Source of the DNA: Patiria miniata
Taxonomy: Eukaryota; Echinodermata; Asteroidea; Valvatida; Asterinidae
NCBI RefSeq assembly: GCF_015706575.1
Contig: NW_024037056.1
Coordinates: 9,065,176 to 9,129,175, forward strand
Direction: 5' to 3'
DNA: 64,000 nt
Shown here: positions 55,101 through 61,340 of the stretch, in pieces
Layout: each line of letters begins with the position of its first letter
Numbering within the stretch: the stretch's first letter is position 1
Position numbers and translations under genes: made by a program
Notes under the pieces: generated by a model
Told to the model about the DNA's origin: nothing
Seen by the model: only the letters and a program-made list of their open reading frames with translations
The model's database searches: none

Positions 55101-56873
55101 CTCCTTGTTGATGTTGTATTTCGTGTTCGTTGCAGGGGTAGACAACGCCAAGGTATTTTTTTTTAATTCTGTCATTTTGATGTTTACTTCCTCGAGAATT
55201 GTCAAGAAAATGTTATTATTTCAATCGTTAATATTCGTAATATTGAACCTATTGGCCCAGCACTGCAGACCCATGACGAGACAACTAGCGACTAGTTTTT
55301 GACTGTGATTGAAATGTCTAAACTTTTGATATTGTGTACAGAAGGGATCTGAGGGTGGTTGTGTGTTTGTTGCCGCTTTACTCCACTACTTGACTCTGTC
55401 CACTATGATGTGGATGGCCGTTGAAGCCAGGAACATGTACGTCAGTACGGTGAAGGTGTTCCCAGAAGACACGCCTCGATATATGCTCAAGGCTTGCCTC
55501 ATCGCTTGGGGTGAGTTTAGTTCAAATGTTTTGACATGTTTATGTGCTGGTAACACATTTAATGTAGAATACACGTGTTACGCTTAGATATCAGTTATCA
55601 ACACTTTTCCCATTCAACTGTTCCCAGGATCTCCGCTCATTGTTCTGACGATCACCTTGGCCGCAGCAACTCATCACTACGGCACCGAGCATTAGTACGT
55701 AAAACATTCATGTCTGTATTCAGCGGCTGTTCTCTTTGACCATTTTAATGTATTGGTTACAGTAAATTCCGCCAACGCTTCACAGAAACTGCTATATTTG
55801 GATTTTTTTTTATATTTAATTAGTTGCTTTCTTGAGCCTGGTCTTGTACTGTACCTCGGCCTCCTACCTCCCATTGGTGTCATCCTCATCCACAACATCA
55901 TCACCTTCATCTTGGTCATGCGCAGTCTCCGGAAGGTCAGAGAGGCATCTCGCTCCCAGCAGATCTCTAAACGCCTCCAGAATGCCGTGGGAATCTCCGC
56001 CCTCATGGGCTTGACCTGGTGTTTTGCGTTCCTTGTCATCATCGAAGGATCACCAGAGACCAATTTTGCCTTCCAGCTCATCTTCTGTCTGGCCAACTCC
56101 TTGCAGGTGAACGAGGAAAATCATTCTTGTATTTATTCTAATTAACTTAAATGTTGCAGAAAATAATAGGTTTCCCCGGTTATTTTAACACTTGCACCAC
56201 ACACATTCTTTATATCGATACTTTTATTTCGTCCCCGAACATCGCCAAGCTGAATCTTCAGTTTGAATTTCAGAAAGCCACCACTAGATTTCATTTAAGG
56301 TTCAGTATAATTCAAATATTTAGCGTTCCTAAATATTTATTTATAAACATATGTATTCGTCCTAAATTTGTGAAATTCATCTGGTGTAACAATCAGCGTT
56401 GAATTGAAAAAGCAAATTCTTTTTTCGTCATTCATTTTAATGTTGTTGTCATTACATTTCGTCACAAAGTGGTTGCTTTCTGAAATTCAAATTGAGAATT
56501 GAGCTTTGCGATGTTCGGGGGCGAAATTAAAGTATCGATACAAGGAATTTGTGTGTTGCAAGTTTTAAAATAGCCGGGAAAACCCTCACTAACTTAATTA
56601 AAATGGTATCTAGAGCTAAATTTGAGATTAAAAAAACCCTTTTTTTGTTGTTTTTGGTCCAAGGGCGTGGTTGTCTTCATCATGTTTTGCGTTCGTCGAG
56701 AAGAGGTTCGTTCTGCCGTAATTCCATACTTGAGTTGCCTTGGCCGGCGTTTGACAATCGCACGCCCTGCAAAGTCCAACGATGCTGAGATGGTTTCAAC
56801 ATCAGCAGTTCCTACTTCACCATCCAGCATCCAAACTTCTAGCTTTGATGTCTCCATTGCAGGAAACCAGTAA
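22173..56873 (+). CDS. Adhesion-type GPCR with SRCR, HYR and HRM ectodomain (gene model, 22 exons)
   Basis: Predicted cell-surface receptor. The placed exons give eight SRCR domains, two HYR domains, HRM, GAIN, GPS and 7TM, about 1746 residues plus an unseen N-terminus. Every SRCR and HYR exon has phase 1 at both ends, and all downstream junctions keep frame, ending at TAA 56871-56873. In the family, the GPS within the GAIN domain is self-cleaved and the tethered C-terminal fragment signals through the 7TM bundle to G proteins; the SRCR and HYR modules bind protein or glycan ligands. Which ligand is unknown. No signal peptide, promoter or start codon was found in the window. Alternatively, the first SRCR block could belong to a separate partial gene copy; transcript data would decide. 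Receptors of adhesion type with SRCR domains are known in invertebrate deuterostomes, but I cannot assign an orthologue. Confidence 0.8.
22500..23993 (+). other. Intron A-B, block 1
   Basis: No coding content. It holds poly-G tracts (about 22965-22985 and 23270-23282) and two inexact GGGTACTC...AAAAAG segments. Nearly all of it is repeated in the copy-2 intron (37969-39850). Open frames on the minus strand at 22709-23381 are not supported by any domain. Confidence 0.7.
23994..24326 (+). CDS. SRCR exon B (block 1)
   Basis: 111 codons, phase 1-1, acceptor GTTGCAG, donor GGTAGGT. SRCR motifs are VRLADGNTPHEGRVEVFY, WGTIC, VICRQLGY and DIGVKC. It has seven cysteines: the six of group A plus one in FYRCEWG, a position also filled in exons B', D and D'. 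Confidence 0.88.
24327..25067 (+). other. Intron B-C, block 1, with SINE
   Basis: 740 bp against 395 bp in the duplicate (42462-42856). Part of the difference is the SINE at 24881-25042. I see nothing else. Confidence 0.75.
24881..25042 (+). mobile_element. tRNA-derived SINE
   Basis: The head contains a tRNA-like A box (TGGTCTAGTGGT) and B box (GGGTTCTAGTCCC) at the usual spacing, but it cannot fold as a functional tRNA. It is followed by about 80 bp of unrelated body. It is flanked by an 8-bp target duplication CAACCTAT (24873-24880 and 25043-25050), and the corresponding intron of the duplicated block lacks it. Confidence 0.8.
25068..25406 (+). CDS. SRCR exon C (block 1)
   Basis: 113 codons, phase 1-1. 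It has no methionine near its start. Motifs: VRLTNGSFPYEGRLEIYH, WGTVCHDGW, VICRQLGYPPSSHAW and EDAGVTC, with six group A cysteines and possible N-glycosylation sites (NGS, NGT, NHS). A linker ending NTSSPG follows the domain, as in C'. Confidence 0.9.
25407..28172 (+). other. Intron C-D, block 1
   Basis: 2.8 kb without exons. The main content is the TGACGTCA-rich duplicated repeat at 26246-27171. A segment near 27900 (GGTCTGGGAACCAG) recurs at 7770, suggesting a dispersed repeat. The right end (28130-28170) has a pyrimidine tract before the next acceptor. Confidence 0.7.
26246..27171. repeat. Two ~347-bp direct repeats dense in TGACGTCA palindromes
   Basis: Unit 1 at 26246-26593 and unit 2 at 26824-27171 share long stretches in the same order, for example GACGTCACGATG, GTGGATAGGTA, GGGACATGTGACGTCAT and AAGTCCTAT. 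Exact TGACGTCA octamers lie at 26255, 26374, 26385, 26538, 26558, 26829, 26840, 26947, 27113 and 27133. The octamer is the consensus CREB/ATF site, but here it is a property of a repeat; any regulatory role is inference. Confidence 0.8.
28173..28499 (+). CDS. SRCR exon D (block 1)
   Basis: 109 codons, phase 1-1, acceptor TTTCTAG, donor GGTGAG. Motifs: IRLVNGDTPNEGRVEVYY, WGTICHNGW, VICRQLGYPSASQAW and DAGVTC. It has seven cysteines, the extra one in YYKCHWG. It diverges from D' more than A does from A'. Confidence 0.88.
29302..29621. mobile_element. MITE filled with 21-bp GCCCGGGC repeats
   Basis: Terminal inverted repeats CGGAAGCGTATTGAGGACAT and complement, extending through CATGACC and CTGGCCC. 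The body is about eleven copies of a 21-bp unit (GCCCGGGCGGATTACTATTT). The left seven run one way and those from about 29505 the other, so the array itself is inverted. A related array lies at 62430-62671. Open frames across it (83-85 residues of Pro/Gly/Arg/Asn repeats) are artefacts. Confidence 0.8.
31161..31196. repeat. (TG)n microsatellite
   Basis: 18 uninterrupted TG dinucleotides at the 3' end of the adjacent minus-strand LINE fragment, a common position for LINE-associated simple repeats. Confidence 0.95.
31200..31740 (-). pseudogene. L2-type LINE fragment, reverse transcriptase C-terminus
   Basis: The open frame reads from about 31735 to 31210: TFSAAEQLMHAFISSRLDFCNSLL, then LQLVQNCTARTLTR, HWLPIQYRIHYKILLLTFKALHGLAP, YGDRAFSSSAPRLWNSLP and FTRQLKINLF. 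These are the characteristic tail motifs of L2/CR1 polymerases. The copy is 5'-truncated, as usual for LINEs, and interrupts the right side of the TTAA element. Confidence 0.9.
33655..34195. repeat. Degenerate minisatellite, unit ~35-55 bp
   Basis: From about 33880 the unit is GCGAGGTTTACTAGTG plus a variable spacer such as CTCATTACCATA, repeated at least eight times. Upstream (33655-33870) a longer related unit contains AAGTTAATCATAAGGGAGTG and GTAGTTGACC. It ends exactly where homology to copy 1 of the segmental duplication begins (about 34202). Confidence 0.75.
34265..34639. mobile_element. Harbinger-like MITE
   Basis: Ends GGCAAAA... and ...TTTTGGCC with A/T homopolymer runs, then TTCGGTCTCTGGTCAG and its complement at the right (CTGACCAGAGACCGA). 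It is flanked by TTA (34262-34264 and 34640-34642), the target preference of PIF/Harbinger. It splits the left arm of the surrounding element. The lysine-rich open frames here come from the homopolymers. Confidence 0.7.
34770..34860 (-). mobile_element. tRNA-derived SINE head
   Basis: On the minus strand it has a good A box (TAGCCTAGTGGATAG) and B box (GGTTCGAATCC) with tRNA-like spacing. The acceptor stem does not pair and the element continues beyond the tRNA-like part, so I read it as a SINE, not a tRNA gene. Confidence 0.6.
36323..37641 (+). other. Shared flank upstream of exon A' (copy 2)
   Basis: It contains the unfilled DIRS insertion site at about 36595-36620 (CTCTGTTGA followed directly by CCCGAGATCACGAG). 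The section 36610-37100 matches 21205-21715 closely. 37110-37490 differs from copy 1, where the GAGTAC MITE lies instead. No exon is supported. Confidence 0.7.
37642..37968 (+). CDS. SRCR exon A' (block 2)
   Basis: 109 codons, phase 1-1. It is almost the same as exon A, with changes such as NAPSEG for NAPNEG and EAN... contexts conserved. Six group A cysteines; splice sites are identical to those of exon A. Confidence 0.9.
37969..42128 (+). other. Intron A'-B', block 2
   Basis: Homologous to the block-1 intron up to about 39875. Additional content is a 0.5-kb segment at about 38342-38866, absent from block 1 between TTCAAA and CTGGACCGATTATTTG. Beyond it lie an RTE LINE fragment (39880-41130) and related GGACCGAT...ATGATG-CAGAATC segments at about 41240 and 41465. 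No exon was recognised. Confidence 0.65.
39880..41130 (-). pseudogene. RTE-type LINE fragment, endonuclease only
   Basis: The minus-strand frame from 40861 has the RTE 5' hallmark region, then VATMKTRTIREVK, GIKEHR, GSSLWRSKN, AVLGDFNGRFG (catalytic Asp/Asn) and KQQIDFILVRRKWRDS. A frameshift near 39993 separates this from the SDH-like SNHRVVSAKVRLSLR and KKVKYAWKAL that follow. Recognisable homology ends at about 39880 with no reverse transcriptase. Keeping the 5' part and losing the 3' part is the reverse of normal LINE truncation. Confidence 0.8.
42129..42461 (+). CDS. SRCR exon B' (block 2)
   Basis: 111 codons, phase 1-1. Motifs: VRLADGNTPHEGRVEVFY, WGTICGSSHWG, VVCRQLGY and DIGVKC. It has seven cysteines, including the extra FYRCEWG one. 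Donor GGTGAGT is stronger than the GGTAGGT of exon B. Confidence 0.9.
42857..43195 (+). CDS. SRCR exon C' (block 2)
   Basis: 113 codons, phase 1-1, close to exon C. It differs in CDDGW for CHDGW and in the PPASQAWQGSHFGEG segment. Six cysteines; the NTSSPG linker is conserved. Confidence 0.9.
43196..43852 (+). other. Intron C'-D', block 2
   Basis: Only 0.66 kb against 2.8 kb in block 1; the TGACGTCA repeat is missing here. Ends resemble the block-1 intron ends. Nothing else is recognised. Confidence 0.75.
43853..44182 (+). CDS. SRCR exon D' (block 2)
   Basis: 110 codons, phase 1-1. Motifs: VRLVKGDAPNEGRVEVYY, WGTVCHQDW, VICRQLGYPSASQAW and DAGVTC, with the extra YYKCHWG cysteine. Donor GGTTAGG is weaker than in exon D. 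It is the last SRCR before the HYR exons. Confidence 0.88.
44183..47667 (+). other. Intron between SRCR D' and HYR
   Basis: 3.5 kb. It contains AAGGTCA-rich recurring segments (about 44720-45110) and scattered ATGACGTCAT sites with GGGCGC(C/T)CT words (about 45430 and 46900), which look like decayed dispersed repeats. An inverted pair, GATCACCAACGCGAATATGT / TAGTCTAAGTTGGTGATCGG, surrounds 47090. No exon was found. Confidence 0.65.
47668..47943 (+). CDS. HYR domain exon 1
   Basis: 92 codons, phase 1-1. It has the hyalin repeat pattern: DTQPPEISGCPDDV, a WTPPMTSDNS strand, GTFPVGISTARYTARD and SGNENICDFRITVTG. HYR domains are Ig-like adhesion modules. It follows the SRCRs in the ectodomain. 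Confidence 0.88.
48083..48316 (+). CDS. HYR-like domain exon 2
   Basis: 78 codons, phase 1-1: VGITCPNNITAFA, ASVNWIEPDLTGWGG, PGDQFLIGTRRVSYQQ and LECSFFVTMEG. The HYR framework (CP, W-P, G-RRVSY, C-F-V) is present, but the domain is shorter than usual. Confidence 0.8.
48496..48597 (+). CDS. HRM (hormone receptor motif), first half
   Basis: 34 codons: CELETYEDLTWPVTSAGS followed by ERCPLMTMN. The donor GTACAG at 48598 was chosen because phase 1 then joins the next exon to give MNAGQPRGVRNC, the normal HRM pattern (CP...N...G...R.C). If the donor is not used, the frame runs to a stop at 48669. Confidence 0.75.
48932..49059 (+). CDS. HRM second half and start of GAIN
   Basis: It enters in phase 1 and leaves in phase 0. 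Sequence GQPRGVRNCSLVDPPVYFQW and EPSSCGEYRNEVTLADVEK completes the HRM (C...W...P..C) and leads into the helical GAIN subdomain A. Confidence 0.8.
49247..49387 (+). CDS. GAIN domain exon (subdomain A helices)
   Basis: 47 codons, phase 0-0: VEVSTGNVVEVAEFLVNQTS and EDADVEAVSNILVNIVGAG. Amphipathic helices of this kind, with ILVNIV, are typical for GAIN subdomain A. Confidence 0.8.
49658..50045 (+). CDS. GAIN domain exon (A to B)
   Basis: Enters phase 0, leaves phase 1 (GAC A|GTAAGT). VTELVLESVSNVIMNTP, SAIIQSVERQVSLTLRQEG, IHVEAVSLDPVQ and GIDVVASVQLPRNIVDSI run from the helices into the first strands of subdomain B. Confidence 0.85.
50046..52332 (+). other. Intron within the GAIN region
   Basis: 2.3 kb. 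50940-51235 looks like a decayed TE (GGGCGTCACCAGGATTTTTTCC and poly-G/poly-C runs). 51440-51560 has imperfect CCCTTAGTGATTTTGGATTCC/AAGGA-type repeats followed by AATAAA at about 51592. A 117-codon open frame (51614-51967) has no recognised domain and the flanking exons join in phase without it. I see no exon. Confidence 0.6.
52333..52523 (+). CDS. GAIN domain exon (subdomain B strands)
   Basis: 191 nt, entering phase 1 and leaving phase 0. Together with the preceding exon the frame passes without a break. NNSSVQLQVGFLVYADDTLF, KVAGSVVSLTVENVELVNLS and DPVVIIFK are the usual strands before the GPS. Confidence 0.85.
52669..52842 (+). CDS. GPS (GPCR proteolysis site) exon
   Basis: 58 codons, phase 0-0. 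Canonical pattern: CVSWNFEL, DWSPAGC, then CDCYHATNFAILV. The four cysteines and two tryptophans that hold the GPS fold are present. The self-cleavage tripeptide reads His-Ala-Thr, where the family usually has His-Leu/Met-Thr/Ser; the essential His and Thr are kept. Confidence 0.92.
52843..54295 (+). other. Intron between GPS and TM1, with foldback element
   Basis: 1.45 kb; the foldback 53498-54109 accounts for the middle. The remainder shows no exon. Confidence 0.8.
53498..54109. mobile_element. Foldback TIR element in the GPS-TM1 intron
   Basis: Ends TAGTCCGTGGGCTA and its complement, flanked by CGT (53495-53497 and 54110-54112). Inverted similarity continues inward: GGGGGGTCCCAGTGCAC, CCTCTGATTTAGCTTAGATGC, and GACCGATCTTAATCAAACT each have partners on the right. 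The arms therefore span most of the 612 bp. No coding content. Confidence 0.75.
54296..54420 (+). CDS. 7TM exon: stalk (tethered-agonist region) and TM1
   Basis: Enters phase 0, leaves phase 2. ALDIISKVGCALSIVALAIT followed by LIIYLAV is the first membrane segment, with the SxxG-S-like pattern of family B receptors. Confidence 0.88.
55053..55152 (+). CDS. 7TM exon: TM2
   Basis: 100 nt, phase 2 in, phase 0 out. RKLRSGKSRQIFIHFCFSLL then MLYFVFVAGVDNAK: intracellular loop 1 (basic) and TM2, as in other adhesion receptors (IHxxxCxxL pattern). Confidence 0.88.
55342..55510 (+). CDS. 7TM exon: TM3 and start of TM4
   Basis: 169 nt, phase 0 in, phase 1 out. GGCVFVAALLHYLTLSTMMW carries the conserved TM3 cysteine. 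MAVEARNMYVSTVKVF corresponds to the conserved M-VE-xxxY motif and KACLIAWG starts TM4. Confidence 0.9.
55628..55694 (+). CDS. 7TM exon: TM4 and extracellular loop 2 start
   Basis: 67 nt, phase 1 in, phase 2 out: SPLIVLTITLAAATHHYGTEHY. Short, but required by the phases on both sides. The following exon begins with the ECL2 cysteine (YCFLEPG), normally paired with the TM3 cysteine. Confidence 0.88.
55824..56106 (+). CDS. 7TM exon: TM5, TM6 and start of TM7
   Basis: 283 nt, phase 2 in, phase 0 out. LVLYLGLLPPIGVILIHNII (TM5), a basic loop 3 (SLRKVREASRSQQISKRLQN), GISALMGLTWCFAFLVII (TM6, with the GLTW signature of adhesion receptors) and NFAFQLIFCLANSLQ (TM7 start). Confidence 0.93.
56664..56873 (+). 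CDS. 7TM exon: TM7 end, cytoplasmic tail and stop
   Basis: Phase 0 in. GVVVFIMFCVRREEVRSAV continues TM7 (family NSLQG...C..EEV pattern). A 50-residue Ser/Thr-rich tail follows, ending SIAGNQ and TAA at 56871-56873. No known PDZ-binding C-terminus is seen. Confidence 0.9.
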   Translation, partial: GVVVFIMFCVRREEVRSAVIPYLSCLGRRLTIARPAKSNDAEMVSTSAVPTSPSSIQTSSFDVSIAGNQ

Positions 56874-57640
56874 CTTGCAGTAGAAAAATGGAACATCAAA
56901 CTTATAACCCAAAAGTAAACTGCACTGCTTGTTCATTACGTGCCTCGTTTAAAAACTAAACTTACATTTTGGGATTGTGGTTTTCACTCGTACTTGCTTT
57001 GTACATAATTGTTTTCCAAGGGTGTCTTAGGACATAATACAGTAGTTACAGCTTACACATGGATGAGAGAAAAGACAAAGCGTTTTTCATGTATATAAAG
57101 CATCGATCACTTGATCTGTCATTACATTTTACACATAATGATCGCTCCAATTATAATCTTGAGCCGCTTTATTGTTCTTGTACAGCTGTTGTGAGCGTTG
57201 CGCGGCTAAATGTGCCTTGCATTCAAGTTGAGTTTACACAGATGGTTAATTGCACACGCCTTTTCATTAAGTGTATCGAAAACCATTTTTAAACATAACT
57301 TTTTTTAAACATAAACTATATTATCAACAATTATTTTGCGAAAAACACTCCATTCTATATAGTGTGTAATTATTATGTTAGATTTATGATAGAGTAGTTG
57401 TGGGCCTAGATGTTAACTATACCCTTTGTGTTATGCTCTATTGTCCAAGGAATAATTTTCATTATGTTAAAAATTCGTTGTGATATAACATTATCTTCAA
57501 GCAAACTTTAATCCTCGATTGTGATATGTGGATCCATGGCAACAAAAGTGTGATAGTGTACCTAATAGCACGGTTGATATAGCACTCTGCGTATCACGCT
57601 ATTCCTAAATGCGCGCGCCGTTCCTTTTGCTCTCACGTAT
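56874..57640 (+). other. Presumed 3' untranslated and downstream region
   Basis: AT-rich, no coding. I did not find a canonical AATAAA close to the stop, so the 3' end of the transcript is not placed. Confidence 0.5.
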
Positions 57641-57812
57641 TATACAAATAACGAATGTTTGTGAGTGCGATGGTAAGAATAATTTCATGAGGTGACAGAT
57701 TGAATGTTCTATTCCACGAGGCAAGGCCGAGTGGAATAGAACATTCAATCTGTCACCGAATGAAATTATTCTTTCCATCGCACGAACGTAAAACATTCGT
57801 TATTTGTTTTAT
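57641..57812. repeat. Foldback (long hairpin) element
   Basis: Arms of about 75 bp: AAATAACGAATGTTT ... GACAGATTGAATGTTCTATT on the left is matched inverted on the right, around a short centre GAGGCAAGGCCGAG at about 57723. Build is like 2254-2418, but the arm sequence is different. Confidence 0.8.
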
Positions 57813-58156
57813 ACAACACCTAAATAAATTCTCGTCATTTGATTGGTAAATTATAAACTACAATTTATTTTGATTTTAAAGATGTTGAACTACCCCTTCA
57901 CGAAAATGTTTAAACCCAACGCTGTAGCGCTGGCTCTTTGGATTCTTGGAACAATACGCGCTACGCTAAACGCGCACACCGTACCAGCATGCATTTTGCA
58001 CGCAAATACCGCGTCATGGAACAAGCGTAAAGTGAAACGGTATAACGCATGGGTATAACGCATGGTCGCACCGTGCATTATACCGAATAATAATATGTCA
58101 CGTGATCTACAATTCACCAATCAGATGACGGGGATTTATTCAGGTGTTGTATAAAA
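57813..58156. mobile_element. TIR MITE
   Basis: CAACACCTAAATAAATTCTC and continuing CGTCATTTGATTGGT at the left are matched inverted at the right (ACCAATCAGATGACG ... AGGTGTTG). It abuts the foldback directly, so the two may be parts of one composite element. Confidence 0.65.
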
Positions 58157-58399
58157 TGTGATAACCGCTGAAAAGTTCGTGTAGCCTACCATTTGCGTGT
58201 TTTATCTTTAAGTTTGTTTGAAGATAAATTCGTTATCCCACTCGCGCTCGTGGAACAGGTAAAATATAGTGCATATTGCGTCCCACAAACAATTTGGCCT
58301 TCTGCCACGTGGTATTTCGGACACAGACGCGATATCCTTTTTTGTCCACTCGCGCTCAAGGATTAATTTGATACCGGAATAGTTATTTTTTCCCCCCGA

Positions 58400-60765
58400 T
58401 ATTGTATATTTAGAGGCTAGCATACAGCATTGGTAAATGCATGATATATATAAAAATCTCAACAGCAATAGTAAATGCACGATATAAACAAGGACACTAT
58501 TATACAGGATAGGTAAATGTATACGAAAACCGATGGTATTTGAACATAATAATTGCACTATATTAAAAAAAGGACTCTAGCATACAGGATATAATTATGT
58601 TTATGCATGATATGTACCAAAATTGGTATAATGTTGTACTTAGAAAATTGTAAATACGCGATATTCAACTAGACACTAGCATATATATGTAAATGCATGA
58701 TACGTAAATCGGTATTATATAGTACTTAAAAAATAGTAAATGCACGATATTAGACTAGGACATTAGCATACAGGATATACGTCAATGCATGATATATGCA
58801 AAGACGGCATATAGCACTTAGAAAATAGTAAAAGCACGATACTAAAAAAACACTAGCATACATGGTTTAGGCAAATGCTGGATGTATACGAAAATATGTA
58901 TAGTACTTAAAATATTCAATGCACGATATAAAACAAGGACGCTAGCAAACGCGATAGGTAAATGAGTAATATAAACGAAAATCGATATATGGTATTTAGA
59001 AAATAGTATTGCACTATATTAAACAAGGGCACTAGCATACACGATATAAGTAAATGCATGATATATACCAAATTTGTATATGGTACTTAGTAATTAAATA
59101 GTCATTGCAAGATAATAAACAAGGACACTAGCCATATAGGTAAATGCATGATATGTACGAAAGTCGCTATATACATGTAGTACTTAGAAAATAGTAAATG
59201 CACGATATTAAACAAGGACACTTGCATATAGGATATAGGTAAATGCATGATACGAGCATCGGTATATGGTACAAACAAATAGTAAATGCACGACATTTAA
59301 CAAGACACTAGCATACAGGATTATGCAAATGCATGATATATACGGTAATCGATATGGTACTTAAAATAGTATATGCACGATATTAAACAAACTGTACATG
59401 ATATAGGTAAATGCATGGTATACATGTACAACGTTAGTATATGGTACTTAGAAAATAGTCAATGCACGATATTAAATAAGACACTAGCATACAGAACAGT
59501 GTTGTAGTCGAGTCACCAACGTCGAGTCCGATTCCGAGTCTCCAGTCACAAGCCTCGAGTCCGAGTCCGAGCCTCGAGTCACAAGCCTCGAGTTTGAGAC
59601 CGAGTTGTTAACCAAACTAATTCAAATGTTCTTAAAAAAAATCTGAAGTATATCCCGGTTTGTACAGTGTACCTTGTGTGTGTACATGTTGTTTAGATCA
59701 AAAATGTGTTTCTTTTTAATTCCCACCCACCCCCCAAAAAATACCTTTTCTATGATACTGGACACCTTTTGGCATGAAACCGGGGCCTGGTGCTCTTCAT
59801 GCAGGCGTTAGACGTGCATGCGCGGCCCTCAGATTCGATTTTCCGCGGCGCCGTGTTTTGTCTAAGGAGTGAAAAAGAATGCTACGTTCGTAGCACAAAT
59901 ACATAACGGTATGATTTTTTTTCTTTTAATGAAAATACGTGACTCAAGTCACGAGTCACCAAGCACGAGTCCGAGTCATCATGGTCGAGTCCGAGTCCGA
60001 GTCATTTCCCAATGTGACTCGAGTCGAGTCCGAGTCACGAAAAATGTGACTTGGGTCCAACTCGAGTCCGAGTCCTGGACTCGAGTCCTGCAACACTGAT
60101 ACAGAATATATACAAATGCATGATTTATACCAAAATCAGCATTTTACTTAAAAATAGTACATAGGCCTACACGATATTAAACAAGACACTAGCAAACATG
60201 ATATGGGTAAATGCATGATATATACGAACATCGGTATAGTACTTACAAATAGTAAATGCACGATATTAAACAAGCATACTAGCATACAGGATATAGGTAA
60301 AGAATGACATATACGAACATTGGTATATGGTACTTAGAAAATAGTAAATTCACGATACTAATAAAGGACACTATACAGGATACAAGTAATTACATAATAT
60401 GTACAAGCATAGCTAGTATGGGACTTTAAAAATAGTAAATGCAAGATATCAAACAAGTACACTAGTATACAGGAATGGTAAATGCACGATATGGACGGAA
60501 GTTGCTATATATAGTACTTAGAAAATAGTAATTGCATGATATTTAACAAGACACTAGCATATGTGATATTGGCAAATGCGTGATATATACGAAAATCGGT
60601 ATGGTACCTAAAATAGTAAATGCACGATATTAAACAAGACACTAGCATATATGATATTGGCAAAAGCGTGATATATACGAAAATCGGTATGTACCTAAAA
60701 TAGTAAATGCACGATATTAAACAAGACACTAGCATACAGGATATAGGCAAATGCGTGATGTACAT
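58400..60765. repeat. Satellite-like tandem array, ~93-bp unit
   Basis: The unit contains GGTAAATGCATGATATATAC and AGTAAATGCACGATATTAAA; the two halves are themselves related (each begins GTAAATGCAYGATAT), so the 93-bp unit is an old 46-bp dimer. About nineteen diverged units, interrupted by the hAT MITE 59497-60098. Confidence 0.8.
59497..60098. mobile_element. hAT MITE with GAGTCC/GAGTCAC repeat body
   Basis: 602 bp. Ends CAGTGTTGTAGTCGAGTC and GACTCGAGTCCTGCAACACTG. The 8-bp target duplication ATACAGAA is perfect (59489-59496 and 60099-60106). Both flanks inside the TIRs are runs of GAGTCC-type hexamers; the middle is unique AT-rich DNA. It is inserted in the satellite array. Confidence 0.88.
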
Positions 60766-61340
60766 GGTGAGTAAAAATGCAGTCCCTTTGGATAAGTCCT
60801 TGTCTCCTATAAAAACAGGAACATGTCAAGTCTGTTTTTTCTTTAGTCAACATTCGATCTGGGTATTGACCACATTCAGTACAAGTTTCACTGATGTTCA
60901 GCCATGCATGCAAAGGATACAGGCCTTTCTTTGTGACTGCCCAAAAACTCCACCAACACGTGTTTCCTAATATTGTAAGGGGATATTTAACGTCATTTAA
61001 TGGCCAGCACATTGCAAGACAACATTTTAAAGCAGTCATATATAGCAATGCCACAGTTTACTGCTGTAAAAGCCTTGATGGTCAATGCGGTTTATGAAAC
61101 AGGTAGCGTAAAAGACACGATAGTTCAGTGCAGAAACATTGTGAAAAAGTACGGACAAAATGGCGGCAAGCAAGAACCTGAACAAAGGGCGCCAAGATCG
61201 CCAGATCTTACCCCTCTTTTTGTTATCTTTTGGGGTACCTCAAGGACCGGGTGTGCTGTATTGTGCCAAAAACCATGCAGGAAATTCGCCAACAAATAAA
61301 TGTTGAAATCCAAGACCTCAGAAGAACACTACACTACCAC
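60766..61340 (+). pseudogene. Tc1/mariner-like transposase remnant
   Basis: From about 61046 the plus strand reads MPQFTAVKALMVNAVYETGS and VKKYGQNGGK, like the N-terminal helix-turn-helix of mariner-type transposases, then jumps to APRSPDLTPLFVIFWG and CRKFANK, resembling the end of the DDE domain (RSPDLTPLDFFLWG). The catalytic core between them is missing, so this is an internally deleted relic. Upstream 60766-61045 shows no recognisable gene. Confidence 0.6.
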
